DNA from: JADKAV01 sp963732355
GTDB taxonomy: Bacteria > Actinomycetota > Actinomycetes > S36-B12 > UBA10799
Assembly: GCA_963732355.1 (NCBI GenBank)
Contig: CAVSZD010000006.1
Span: 744,001 to 808,000 of the forward strand
Direction: 5' to 3'
Length of the DNA stretch: 64,000 nucleotides
The position numbers and the translations under genes are program-made. Below the pieces are notes generated by a model. It was not told where the DNA came from. It ran no database searches and saw only the letters and a list, made by a program, of their open reading frames with translations. The first letter of the stretch is position 1. Each line of letters starts with the position of its first letter. Positions 17,616 to 25,579 of this stretch are shown here, piece after piece.

Positions 17616-17636
17616 GCGGGTAAGAGGCAGGTGAGA
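17616..17636 (-). promoter_or_regulatory. Direct repeat, candidate response-regulator site
   Basis: On the + strand GCGGGTAAGA (17616-17625) and GCAGGTGAGA (17627-17636) match at 8 of 10 positions and are 11 bp apart, the spacing typical of OmpR/PhoB family sites. They lie 62-82 bp upstream of the PepSY gene start. The neighbouring regulator is the natural candidate to bind here. Confidence 0.4.
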
Positions 17637-17648
17637 CTGTGCGATCGC

Positions 17649-18590
17649 TCAATCGCAGCCGGAACCGGTCGTCGCAGGCGCCTTGCCGCTGTCCAGGAAG
17701 TCGGTCACCAACCTGGCCGTCCCCGACGGATCCTGGAACAGAACCGAATGCCCAGCGCCCTCCACGATCGTCAACTGCGAGCGCGCGACTGCTGCGGCAA
17801 TCAGCCGACTGTTGGCCGGTGGGGTCACGACGTCTCGCGAGCCGACCATGACGAGCACGGGCTTGTCGACACGGGACAGGCCCATGATGTTCGCGGGAGA
17901 CCGCAGCCACGGGTCCTCGGCCGCGACCATCGTGTCGTAGGTCTTGTCGGGCACCACGTCGTCGGGATACCGGCCCTCTTCCGCCGCTGCTTCAAGCCTG
18001 CCCAGGAAGGCCTGGCCCGCATTCTGCGCGCAATTGTCCGGTGGGTAGTTGGTGCGCAGGTAGGTGCCGATCCCAGCATCGGGATCGCTGTCGGCTTGCT
18101 GAACCCAGGGTGGGCCCAGGGTCGTTGCGGTTCCGCCGGGGTTCGTCCCGACGAGGACCGCACCGGCGATTGTCTGCGGGTCTCGCAGCAGGAGTTGCTG
18201 GGCGATGAAGCCCCCCATCGACCATCCGAGGATCTCGGTACGGGCGACTCCGATCTCCTTCAGGAATTGTGAGATCTGGTCGGCCATGCCGGCGAATGTG
18301 GGTGCCAGTCGGGCAGTGGACGCACCCAAGCCCGGGTAGTCCACGACGATCACTCGGCGTCGTTGTGCCAGGGCCGCCAGGAATGCGGGGTCCCATTGCG
18401 ACATGGGTGATGCCGTGCCGTTCAGCAGGAGTAGGGGTGGGCCGCTTCCTACCTGTGCCCAAGCGATCCCGCTGTCGCTCATCTCGACTTCCAGGTCCAC
18501 CTGATCGGCCGTGATCGGCGGCGGCGGGGTAGGTGCGGGTGCCGAGGTGCAGCCGGCAATCAGGAGCACCAGCACCATGAGGAATCGCAC
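17649..18590 (-). CDS. Lipoprotein alpha/beta hydrolase
   Basis: GTG 18590 gives MRFLMVLVLLIAGCTS, a lipoprotein signal with lipobox LIAGC, then a Pro-rich linker (SAPAPTPPPPI). The alpha/beta-hydrolase fold follows with oxyanion region LLLNGTAS, nucleophile Ser in GWSMGG, Asp in VMVGSRDVVTPP and His in GAGHSVLF. The total is 313 residues. An upstream extension of the frame to 18737 adds a non-signal sequence and is rejected. The substrate is unknown. It would act on the outer face of the membrane. Confidence 0.85.
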   Translation of the reverse strand: MRFLMVLVLLIAGCTSAPAPTPPPPITADQVDLEVEMSDSGIAWAQVGSGPPLLLLNGTASPMSQWDPAFLAALAQRRRVIVVDYPGLGASTARLAPTFAGMADQISQFLKEIGVARTEILGWSMGGFIAQQLLLRDPQTIAGAVLVGTNPGGTATTLGPPWVQQADSDPDAGIGTYLRTNYPPDNCAQNAGQAFLGRLEAAAEEGRYPDDVVPDKTYDTMVAAEDPWLRSPANIMGLSRVDKPVLVMVGSRDVVTPPANSRLIAAAVARSQLTIVEGAGHSVLFQDPSGTARLVTDFLDSGKAPATTGSGCD

Positions 18591-18815
18591 CCTGGCAACA
18601 CTGGACCAAGAACGGTCGGGAACGCGCTTACAGCGGTGGGTTGGCCGTTTTTCTTGGTCAAGATATTGCTCTGCGTGAGGAATTGCCGAGAGTCGTTCGG
18701 CGTGCTGGGCGGACATGCTGAGATCCGTGACGGCCACGAATCGGGACGACCTGGCAGGCGCGGTTGGCCTTGGGTATCGCTGGAGCTGCCATCCGAGCCG
18801 CCGCGTCGGCCCTAA

Positions 18816-19907
18816 TCAGTCGATCGAGTTGAACAGCTCCAGTGCCTTGGGGGTGTCCCACTTGACCGCGTCCTGGCCGCCCACGTAGTAGGAGCCGGGC
18901 TGGGTCGGTACGGTTGTCGCCTCGCCGATGCCCATGGAGATCATCCCCATTGCCAGGCCGAGGCGGGCGTCGTTGAATATCCCGGTGCCGTTGTCCACGG
19001 TCAGACTTTCACCCGCGGCCGAGGCTGCACCGAAGGCACGCCATGGCAAGAGCCAGGTCATTGGGCTCATGGCCCGCTTGGCCACCGAGGAGATGAACTC
19101 CTGCTGACGCTGCACACGGCCGAGGTCGCCCTTCGGGTCGGCGTAGCGCATGCGCACATAGGCCAAGGCGTCCTGGCCGTCCATCGTCTGACAGCCCTTC
19201 TTAACGTCCAGGCCGCTGTTCACATCAGTGAAGTTGCGCGCAGGGCACAACTTCACGCCGCCGAGCGCGTCAGTGGTGTTCGCCACACCGGCAAAACCGA
19301 TCTCCACGTAATTGTCGACGTGAAGACCAGTGGCCTGTTCCACCGTCTCGATCAGCAACTGGGGCCCGCCATACGCGAAGGCGGCGTTGATCTTGCCTTG
19401 GCCGTATCCGGGGATGCCCACCCAAGAGTCGCGGGGGATCGACACCAGCGTCGGGGCACCCAGTAGCGGCACGTGCATCAGCATGATCGTGTCTGTGCGC
19501 TGGCCCTCGGTGGAACCGGTGTGCAGGCGCTTCTGGTCCTTCTTGGTCAAACCCGCGCGGCTGTCGCTACCGACAAGCAGGAAGTTGGTTCCCGACGAGG
19601 AACCGCTGGTGCCCGGAAGTGCGTCGATCTTGGTGACCGACGTTGCGAACACAGCTGCCACTGCGGTGACGTACACGGCCATCACGGCGACCACCGTCAG
19701 GAAGATGCGCTTGACCGACCAGCGCCTGCGCTTCTTCTTGGTGGGGGCGATGGTGCGTGGGATCGTCTGAACGGGCGGGCGTACCGCAACCGGTGGGCTG
19801 CCGACCGGTCGGCGTGCGGGCGCGCCGAGGCGCTGCGTCGGCTTCTCAGCGGAATCCGGACGCATCCACGACTCGAACTCAGGCGGCACCTGCCCTTTGT
19901 CACTCAC
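18816..19907 (-). CDS. LytR-CpsA-Psr (LCP) family wall-polymer transferase
   Basis: A Pro/Arg-rich cytoplasmic segment (1-65) is followed by one membrane helix (about 68-90) and an extracytoplasmic LCP domain. Hallmarks are LVGSDSRAG, RTDTIMLMHV, SIPRDSWVGIPGYGQGKINA and the Arg-rich YVRMRYADPKGDLGRVQRQQ. LCP enzymes transfer undecaprenyl-linked glycopolymers to peptidoglycan. At 363 residues it lacks the long C-terminal LytR_C extension of some family members. It may anchor the polysaccharide made by the first 10 kb, although it is 8 kb away from it. Confidence 0.92.
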   Translation of the reverse strand: MSDKGQVPPEFESWMRPDSAEKPTQRLGAPARRPVGSPPVAVRPPVQTIPRTIAPTKKKRRRWSVKRIFLTVVAVMAVYVTAVAAVFATSVTKIDALPGTSGSSSGTNFLLVGSDSRAGLTKKDQKRLHTGSTEGQRTDTIMLMHVPLLGAPTLVSIPRDSWVGIPGYGQGKINAAFAYGGPQLLIETVEQATGLHVDNYVEIGFAGVANTTDALGGVKLCPARNFTDVNSGLDVKKGCQTMDGQDALAYVRMRYADPKGDLGRVQRQQEFISSVAKRAMSPMTWLLPWRAFGAASAAGESLTVDNGTGIFNDARLGLAMGMISMGIGEATTVPTQPGSYYVGGQDAVKWDTPKALELFNSID

Positions 19908-19968
19908 CCCTCCATGGTGCCCTGAACCAACCCAATCTGGACAGTGACCCTGCTCTCACCGGGTGTCC

Positions 19969-19982
19969 TACGATCGGGCCAC
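19969..19982 (+). promoter_or_regulatory. Leaderless promoter of the crotonase gene
   Basis: TACGAT (19969-19974) matches TANNNT and ends 8 nt before ATG 19983. The gap has no ribosome-binding site. Confidence 0.35.
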
Positions 19983-20717
19983 ATGACGGTAAGGATTGAG
20001 CAAACTGGGCCTGTTACGACGGTGACGATCGATCGTCGCGAGGTTCGCAATGCCGTGGACGCGCGCACTGCGGCCGATTTGGCGGACGCATTCCGCGCCT
20101 TTGACGCCGACCCCACCGCCAAGGTGGCCGTTCTGACCGGTGCCGGTGGGACGTTCTGCGCGGGCGCGGATCTGAGAGCCATCTCCGAGGGGAAGCCGAA
20201 TCGTTTGGAGCCCGCCGGAGACGCGCCGATGGGCCCGTCAAGGATGCAGCTGAGCAAGCCGGTGATCGCTGCGGTGGCAGGGTATGCCGTAGCGGGTGGG
20301 CTGGAGCTGGCGTGTTGGGCCGACCTTCGCGTCGTGGAGCAGGACGCGGTGATGGGGGTGTTTTGCCGCCGGGTCGGAGTACCGCTCATCGACGGCGGAA
20401 CGGTTCGACTGCCCCACATAGTGGGACTCGGTCGTGCGCTGGACCTGATTCTGACCGGGCGCGCGGTCGATGCCGCGGAGGCCTTGTCCATCGGGCTGGC
20501 CGACAGGGTTGTGCCGGCCGGGGGTGCGCTTGCCGCTGCGCAGGAACTGGCCGAGCAGATCGCGGCCTTCCCTCAGCAGGCCATGCTTGCCGACCGGGCT
20601 AACGTCCTGGCTGGTCTTGGAGTCGCTGTCGGCGCGGCGCTGGCGGCTGAGTTCGAGCGGGGGCTTGTCGCTTTGCCGGAGGGGCTTGCTGGGGCCCGGC
20701 GCTTCATCGACGGCTGA
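19983..20717 (+). CDS. Enoyl-CoA hydratase/isomerase (crotonase) family
   Basis: The 244-residue protein has the crotonase oxyanion segments LTGAGGTFCAGADLRAI and IAAVAGYAVAGGLELACWAD. The second catalytic position of classical hydratases lies in a stretch reading GVFCRRVGVPLIDGG, where the usual Glu pair is replaced, so classical hydration is not certain. In actinobacteria, similar EchA proteins often carry this pattern. ATG 19983 is preferred over the 13 extra codons of the open frame. It is convergent with the GH76 gene, 4 bp apart. Confidence 0.85.
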   Translation: MTVRIEQTGPVTTVTIDRREVRNAVDARTAADLADAFRAFDADPTAKVAVLTGAGGTFCAGADLRAISEGKPNRLEPAGDAPMGPSRMQLSKPVIAAVAGYAVAGGLELACWADLRVVEQDAVMGVFCRRVGVPLIDGGTVRLPHIVGLGRALDLILTGRAVDAAEALSIGLADRVVPAGGALAAAQELAEQIAAFPQQAMLADRANVLAGLGVAVGAALAAEFERGLVALPEGLAGARRFIDG

Positions 20718-20721
20718 GCCG

Positions 20722-21627
20722 TCACACCACCTTCTCGACCAGGTGGGGAAACCTCAATAGCGTGAAGATCTGCAGGGCGGCAGCGGTGTCGAGAACCTTT
20801 CCGTCGTCGTAGCGCCCCGCTTCGGTGAACCAGCCGTCGTCGCCCTTGCCGTCCTGTTCGAGCAGGTCGGCGTATTCGCTGATGCCGGACCGCCGGCCCA
20901 TGACCAGTTGCCCTTTCACGTAGATCGCGTTGAAGCAGACCGCTTGCTTCCACAGACGTTGGACTGTGAAGTGCGCCTCGCCGGCTTCGGATGCCTCGCG
21001 CGCCAGGACGGTGTCCCCAGCGGCCAGGGCTGCCATGATCAGTAGGCCCTGGTTGTAGGAGTAGATGCTGGGTTCGATGCTCCCGTCGGCGCGCACATGG
21101 TCACGGACGAGGCCGTCGCTGTTGCGCAATCCGGACAGGAACTCCAGCGAGGCTTTGATGCCCCCGCCGAGGCGGGCGTGCAGCAGCGATCCAGCCCCGG
21201 TGGAACAGGCGTTCAGCGTGGGACCGTCCTCGTCCCACCGGATGCCGCCGGTCTGGGGATCGAACCCGGTCTGCACGAACTCGCTGATCTCCAGGGCTCT
21301 GAGTCGCGACTGGCCACCACCTGTGAACGCATTGCGCTGCAGGAAAGCAAGCCCCAGCCACGCATTGTCGTCGTAGTAGCGCTTCCCCCTGCCAACTGAC
21401 TCTCGGTATCCCCCTTGCGGGTCTCGGTAGCCGCGCAACCCCCGGGCCAGGCCGGGAAACCGGGCAGGGCCGGACACCGGGTCGGACAGGGCGTAAGCGT
21501 GCATGACCTGAGAGAACGGCCAGCAGGTGACGGCCAACGGCGATCCGGGCTCGTGCACCCAGGTGAACTTCCCCCCGCCTGCCAGACTTCGGCGCAAGGT
21601 GGCACGCGTGCTCTCGTAACGGTCCAT
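20722..21627 (-). CDS. Glycoside hydrolase family 76-like protein
   Basis: The 301-residue (alpha/alpha)6-barrel-type protein has YYDDNAWLGLAFLQ with Asp86-Asp87, the catalytic pair of GH76 alpha-1,6-mannanases, plus GGIRWDEDGP and YSYNQGLLIMAA, also conserved in the family. GAGGCAGGTGG directly precedes ATG 21627. No signal peptide is visible at MDRYESTRATLRRSLAGGG, which is unusual because most bacterial GH76 enzymes are exported. It could recycle mannan or lipomannan-type glycans inside the cell, or it may be a divergent member. Confidence 0.8.
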   Translation of the reverse strand: MDRYESTRATLRRSLAGGGKFTWVHEPGSPLAVTCWPFSQVMHAYALSDPVSGPARFPGLARGLRGYRDPQGGYRESVGRGKRYYDDNAWLGLAFLQRNAFTGGGQSRLRALEISEFVQTGFDPQTGGIRWDEDGPTLNACSTGAGSLLHARLGGGIKASLEFLSGLRNSDGLVRDHVRADGSIEPSIYSYNQGLLIMAALAAGDTVLAREASEAGEAHFTVQRLWKQAVCFNAIYVKGQLVMGRRSGISEYADLLEQDGKGDDGWFTEAGRYDDGKVLDTAAALQIFTLLRFPHLVEKVV

Positions 21628-21792
21628 CCACCTGCCTCACGTTGTCCCCGCATTATTCTCCGTGGGACCGCACCAGCGCTAGGTGCGGCGGTTGGCGGGG
21701 CGACCCTGCCGACGGCGAGCCATGGGGGCGCTCGGCCGTGGCCCCGTCACCGCCGCGGCGGCCGCCCGGCGACTTAAGGCGCGGGGCTGTTG

Positions 21793-21860
21793 GTTAGAGG
21801 TTGTGGTCCTGGTTAGCGAATCCACGCGTGTTTTTGCTAACGAACGGCACAACCTCTAAC
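21793..21860. repeat. 68-bp palindromic element, copy A1
   Basis: GTTAGAGGTTGTG at the left end pairs with CACAACCTCTAAC at the right end. GTTAGC/GCTAAC pair inside around a centre containing ACGCGT. The inner arms are degenerate compared with copies B and C (56544 and 62220). Confidence 0.85.
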
Positions 21861-21947
21861 GCGGGCAATCCTGGGCCGCGGGCCGGTGGGCCGTGGCCCC
21901 GTCACCGCCGCGGCGGCCGCCCCCGCCACAAGCGCGAACGGCTGTTG

Positions 21948-22015
21948 GTTAGAGGTTGTGGTCCTGGTTAGCGAATCCACGCGTGTTTTTGCTAACGAAC
22001 GGCACAACCTCTAAC
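21948..22015. repeat. 68-bp palindromic element, copy A2
   Basis: This copy is identical to A1, 155 bp further on, inside the second tandem unit. The short open frame that starts inside it is an artefact of the palindrome. Confidence 0.85.
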
Positions 22016-22192
22016 GCGGGCAATCCTGGGCCGCGGGCCGGTGCCAGAGCCGGGGCCGGTGGGCCGCGGGCCGGTGCCAGAGCCGGGGGGCCGGGTGCGG
22101 GGGCCCTCCACACAACCTGCTCCACTGTGGACAATGCCGCAGCGATGTCGTGGGTTGGGGTGAGGATGGGGATACCCACGAGGAGGACGCCA

Positions 22193-22951
22193 ATGCTGGA
22201 CACTTTGAGCAAGTTGCTGAACCAGGCAGAGAACGCCGCGACGGCTGCCGAAGCCGAGGCCTTCTTCGCCAAGGCCCAGGAACTGGCGACCCTGCATGCG
22301 CTGTCGCTCGCCGAGGCGCGCACGCATGCACGCAAGAAGGAGCGGCGCGAGGAGCCGACCCACGAGCAGCTGAGCATCGGCCAACCCCGCCAGCACGTCA
22401 ACAGTCACCTGTGTCTGCTGTCGGTCGTGATTGGTGAGGCGAACAGTGTCCGGACCAACATCGCGTCAAACAACACCTTCATCGTGTGGTTCGGACTGCC
22501 CAGCGACATCGAGACCGCCCGGATGATCCTGCATTCCGTGTCCCACCAGATGGTGCGCAGCGCGGATGCGTTCATCCGGGGCAGGACCTGGGTGGACGAG
22601 CGCGATTGGGAGAACAGAGGTGCGGCGATGACCGCCCAGAAGGCTCGCAAGAGCTACTACACGGCGTACGTGCGCGAGATCGGAGCCCGGCTGATGCAGG
22701 CGCGGCAAGACGCTGCGAAGGAGTATGACCGGACTGCCCCGGGCGTCGGTGCGGAACTGGTGCTGCGCGGCAAGGAACTCGAGGTCCGCGACTACTACAC
22801 CCGGGCTTCGACCGCCCGTGGGTCGTGGCGTGGGCAGCGGTCAAGCATGTCGTCGGGCAAGGCCGTGACCACTGCTCGTACGGACGCCCAGCGCGCCCGG
22901 ATCGACGCCGCCCGTGAGATCGGGGGTACCCGGCCGGCGGTGGCCTCGTGA
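22193..22951 (+). CDS. DUF2786 domain protein
   Basis: GAGGAGG (22180-22186) places the start at ATG 22193, giving 252 residues. Residues 1-45 (LSKLLNQAENAATAAEAEAF and following) are the DUF2786 helix pair. The rest is charged, Arg-rich and soluble. The stop overlaps the next start (GTGA), so the two are coupled. The same pair of families recurs as neighbours in Actinomycetota. Function is unknown. DUF2786 is sometimes found in phage- and plasmid-linked genes, but nothing mobile is visible here. Confidence 0.8.
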   Translation: MLDTLSKLLNQAENAATAAEAEAFFAKAQELATLHALSLAEARTHARKKERREEPTHEQLSIGQPRQHVNSHLCLLSVVIGEANSVRTNIASNNTFIVWFGLPSDIETARMILHSVSHQMVRSADAFIRGRTWVDERDWENRGAAMTAQKARKSYYTAYVREIGARLMQARQDAAKEYDRTAPGVGAELVLRGKELEVRDYYTRASTARGSWRGQRSSMSSGKAVTTARTDAQRARIDAAREIGGTRPAVAS

Positions 22952-23394
22952 GCGACACAACTCGGGTCTATGCCGCCGAGGACACGCTGCTGTTCATGCT
23001 GGCCAACGGCGGGACGGTCCGTTTCATGGGCAGTTCCCTGACCCTTCCGATCGAGCGCAGATTCGGCGATCTCGACGGGGTGCGCAGATACCTGCGCGAG
23101 GTCCGTCGAAGACCCTGGGGGCATCCGCAGACCCCCGAGCCGGGTGTCCGGATACGCAAGGGCGGAACGAAGGCCCACTGGGAGAACGGCGTGATCGCAC
23201 TGCCCGACGGGATCGGCGCCCAAGGCTGGGCGATGCGCGAAGTTGTAGTTCTGCACGAGTACGCCCACCATGTGGCCTGGTTCGGCTTCCAGTCGACCGG
23301 GCACGGGCGGAGGTTCCAGTCCGTCTACCTGGATCTGCTCGAGAACGCGCTCGGCCCGGAGGCCGCGTTCATCGTGAGAGCAAGTCTCGGTTGA
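22948..23394 (+). CDS. Putative metallohydrolase (TIGR04338-like)
   Basis: The 148-residue protein carries a zincin motif HEYAHH (His103, Glu104, His107) preceded by WAMREVVVL and followed by GRRFQSVYLDLL, where a third metal ligand may lie. Length and motif fit the TIGR04338 actinobacterial family. No signal peptide is present. It is translationally coupled to the DUF2786 gene. The substrate is unknown. The pairing suggests the two proteins act together, perhaps as a small protease and its adaptor, which is inference. Confidence 0.8.
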   Translation: MSDTTRVYAAEDTLLFMLANGGTVRFMGSSLTLPIERRFGDLDGVRRYLREVRRRPWGHPQTPEPGVRIRKGGTKAHWENGVIALPDGIGAQGWAMREVVVLHEYAHHVAWFGFQSTGHGRRFQSVYLDLLENALGPEAAFIVRASLG

Positions 23395-23484
23395 GCCCAG
23401 GCGTGCTGCGACATTGATGGGCATTCGCCCCTCAGCGAGAGCCGATACCCCTAAAGTGGGCAAGGGATTCCTGAGGGAGGCAAA

Positions 23485-23952
23485 GTGCGCCGTTCTGCTG
23501 TGTTCGCGACCGCCGTCATCGCCGCTGGTCTATTGACTGCCGGCTGTTCATCGACCGAAGAGGCCGAGCAGAAGACCGAGTCGGCAAACGCGTCGGTCTG
23601 TCTGGCGTTGGAGGGGTTGGCAGCCACCATCGAGGGTCTGGGCACGGGCGTGACCGGCACTGGTGACGTCACCGTCTCCAAAGCCCAGGAGTCGATCAAC
23701 CAGATCGAGTCTGCTTACGACACGGTCCAGGCGAACATCCAGAAGGCAGACGCTGATGCGGCCGAGGAAGCCCTGGTCGCCCAGCAGCAATTCAGCGAGT
23801 CCCTCATGCAGGTGGAGGAAGGCCTAACGGGCCTGGACGGCGACCAGAGTCTCTCTGCCGTTCCGGCTGAGGTCCAGCAGGCACTCACCGAGCTCGACGA
23901 CAACTACGAAGAGCTGAACGACTCGCTGGGCTGCGCCAGTGCTGCTGAGTGA
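23485..23952 (+). CDS. Small lipoprotein
   Basis: GGGAGG precedes GTG 23485. The signal MRRSAVFATAVIAAGLLTAG ends in a lipobox with Cys21. The mature part (about 134 residues) is acidic and largely helical, rich in Ala, Glu and Gln, with a second Cys near the end (SLGCASAAE). No family was recognised. The 3' end overlaps the dcd start by 14 bp. Confidence 0.75.
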   Translation: MRRSAVFATAVIAAGLLTAGCSSTEEAEQKTESANASVCLALEGLAATIEGLGTGVTGTGDVTVSKAQESINQIESAYDTVQANIQKADADAAEEALVAQQQFSESLMQVEEGLTGLDGDQSLSAVPAEVQQALTELDDNYEELNDSLGCASAAE

Positions 23953-24517
23953 CCGTGACATCCGTCGCGAGATCGAAGGCGGACGGGTAGGGGTCGAGCC
24001 GTACGAACCTGGGATGGTTCAGCCGTCCAGCATCGATGTGCGTCTGGACCGATTTTTCCGGGTCTTCGAGAACCACCGTTATCCGTTCATCGACCCCTCG
24101 CTCGAGCAGGCCGAACTCACGCGCATGGTGGAGGCCGACGACACCGAGGCGTTCATCCTGCACCCGGGGGAGTTCGTCCTCGCTTCCACCTACGAGGTGA
24201 TCACGCTGCCCGACGATGTGGCCGGCCGGCTCGAGGGTAAGTCGTCCTTGGGGCGGCTCGGCCTTCTGACCCACTCCACAGCCGGTTTCATCGACCCCGG
24301 CTTCTCCGGGCACGTGACACTTGAGTTGTCGAACGTGGCGACCCTGCCGATGAAGCTGTGGCCGGGTATGAAGATCGGTCAGCTGTGCCTGTTCCGGCTG
24401 GAGTCTCCGGCCGAGCACCCATACGGCTCGCAGGTCTACGGCTCGCGCTACCAGGGCCAGCGTGGTCCGACCCCGAGCCGCTCCTACCTGAACTTCCACC
24501 GCACAGACCTGCACTGA
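23939..24517 (+). CDS. dcd: dCTP deaminase (possibly dUMP-forming)
   Basis: The 192-residue protein has MLLSDRDIRREIEGGRVGVE, SSIDVRLDRFFRVF, EGKSSLGRLGLL and the catalytic HSTAGFIDPGFSGHVTLEL stretch. These match dCTP deaminases. Actinobacterial homologues are bifunctional and release dUMP directly, but which type this one is cannot be proven by eye. GTG 23939 overlaps the lipoprotein gene. It provides dUMP for thymidylate synthesis and acts in the cytosol. Confidence 0.93.
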   Translation: MLLSDRDIRREIEGGRVGVEPYEPGMVQPSSIDVRLDRFFRVFENHRYPFIDPSLEQAELTRMVEADDTEAFILHPGEFVLASTYEVITLPDDVAGRLEGKSSLGRLGLLTHSTAGFIDPGFSGHVTLELSNVATLPMKLWPGMKIGQLCLFRLESPAEHPYGSQVYGSRYQGQRGPTPSRSYLNFHRTDLH

Positions 24518-24651
24518 TTACCGCAAAGCCGGAAACGGCGGTCACGTTACACTGGTGGAGGCCGCCGTCGGCGCACCCTGCGTCGGAGGCGTGAATGAAA
24601 CGTGGCGCCGGGCTCGAACGTTGCCGTCGCTGCCAGTTCCCGACAAAGGAT

Positions 24652-24664
24652 TAGATTAGCGACC
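24652..24664 (+). promoter_or_regulatory. Leaderless promoter of cysDNC
   Basis: TAGATT (24652-24657) fits TANNNT and ends 7 nt before ATG 24665. AAAGGA lies 14 nt before the ATG, too far for normal ribosome binding. Confidence 0.4.
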
Positions 24665-25579
24665 ATGTCGATCGACAATGAGACCTCGAGGGTCCTCGAT
24701 GCCTTGGAGGCCGAGGCCATCTGGGTGTTCCGCGAAACCGCTGCCGCTTTCGAGCGTCCCGTGCTGCTCTACAGCATTGGCAAGGACTCGACGGTGCTTC
24801 TGCATCTGGCACGCAAGGCCTTCCATCCCGGTCCCATCCCCTTCCCGGTCATGCACATCGACACCGGCTGGAAGTTCAAGGCCATGTACGAGCTGCGTGA
24901 CCGCACAGCGCAGGAGCTGGGGCTCGACTTGCGTCTGGCCACTAACCAGGAGGCCCGCGACCAGGGTGTGACCCCGTTCAGCCATGGCGCGCAGGAGTTC
25001 ACCCGGATCATGAAGACCGTGGCACTGCGGGCTGCCCTGGACGAGGGACAGTTCGACATCGCAGTCGGGGGTGCCCGTCGCGACGAGGAGCGCAGCCGGG
25101 CCAAGGAGCGGATCTTCTCCCTGCGCGAGGCAGGTCACCGCTGGGAGCCACGCAACCAGCGCCCGGAGTTCTGGCACACCGTGAACAACACACTCACCGA
25201 TGGTCAGACGATGCGGGTGTTCCCGCTTTCCAACTGGTCGGAACTCGACGTGTGGCGCTACGTCGCCCGCGAGAACCTCGAGGTGGTGCCGCTGTACTTC
25301 ACCCAGGAACGCCCCGTGGTCAAGCGGCAGGGCGCGTTGATCATGGTCGACGATGACCGGATGGAGTTCGAACCCGGCGAGGAGCCGGAGATGATGCGGA
25401 TCCGCTTCAGGTCTCTGGGTGACTACCCGCTGTCCGGTGCGGTGACCGGCGAAGCAGCCGACGTTTACGACATCATCCGCGACATCGAGGTCAACCGGCA
25501 GTCCGAACGCGCGGGACGCCTGATTGACGGTGAAGGCGCACAGTCCATGGAGCGCAAGAAGGCGGAGGGCTACTTCTGA
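24665..25579 (+). CDS. cysD: Sulfate adenylyltransferase subunit 2
   Basis: The ATP sulfurylase catalytic subunit makes adenosine 5'-phosphosulfate from sulfate and ATP. The PP-loop is YSIGKDSTVLLHLARKAF. FPVMHIDTGWKF, AVGGARRDEERSRAKERIFS and FPLSNWSELDVWRY are diagnostic. ATG 24665 gives 304 residues. The stop overlaps the next ATG by one base (TGATG), so it is coupled to the GTPase subunit. It is the first gene of the cysD-cysNC operon. Confidence 0.96.
   Translation: MSIDNETSRVLDALEAEAIWVFRETAAAFERPVLLYSIGKDSTVLLHLARKAFHPGPIPFPVMHIDTGWKFKAMYELRDRTAQELGLDLRLATNQEARDQGVTPFSHGAQEFTRIMKTVALRAALDEGQFDIAVGGARRDEERSRAKERIFSLREAGHRWEPRNQRPEFWHTVNNTLTDGQTMRVFPLSNWSELDVWRYVARENLEVVPLYFTQERPVVKRQGALIMVDDDRMEFEPGEEPEMMRIRFRSLGDYPLSGAVTGEAADVYDIIRDIEVNRQSERAGRLIDGEGAQSMERKKAEGYF

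Larger units (their letters stand above)
21734..22043. repeat. Two tandem 155-bp units carrying 68-bp palindromes, plus GC-rich micro-repeats
   Basis: GGCCGTGGCCCCGTCACC recurs at 21734 and 21889, and the palindromes at 21793 and 21948, each 155 bp apart. After 22043 GCCGGTGCCAGAGCC-type units repeat to about 22090. The array fills the 565-bp divergent gap between GH76 and DUF2786 (21628-22192). Promoters for both genes must lie in or beside it. Confidence 0.85.

Noticed and set aside
24518..24651. SAM-type or other riboswitch before cysD
   Set aside because: No conserved riboswitch core could be recognised in the 147-bp gap, and a leaderless start is more likely.
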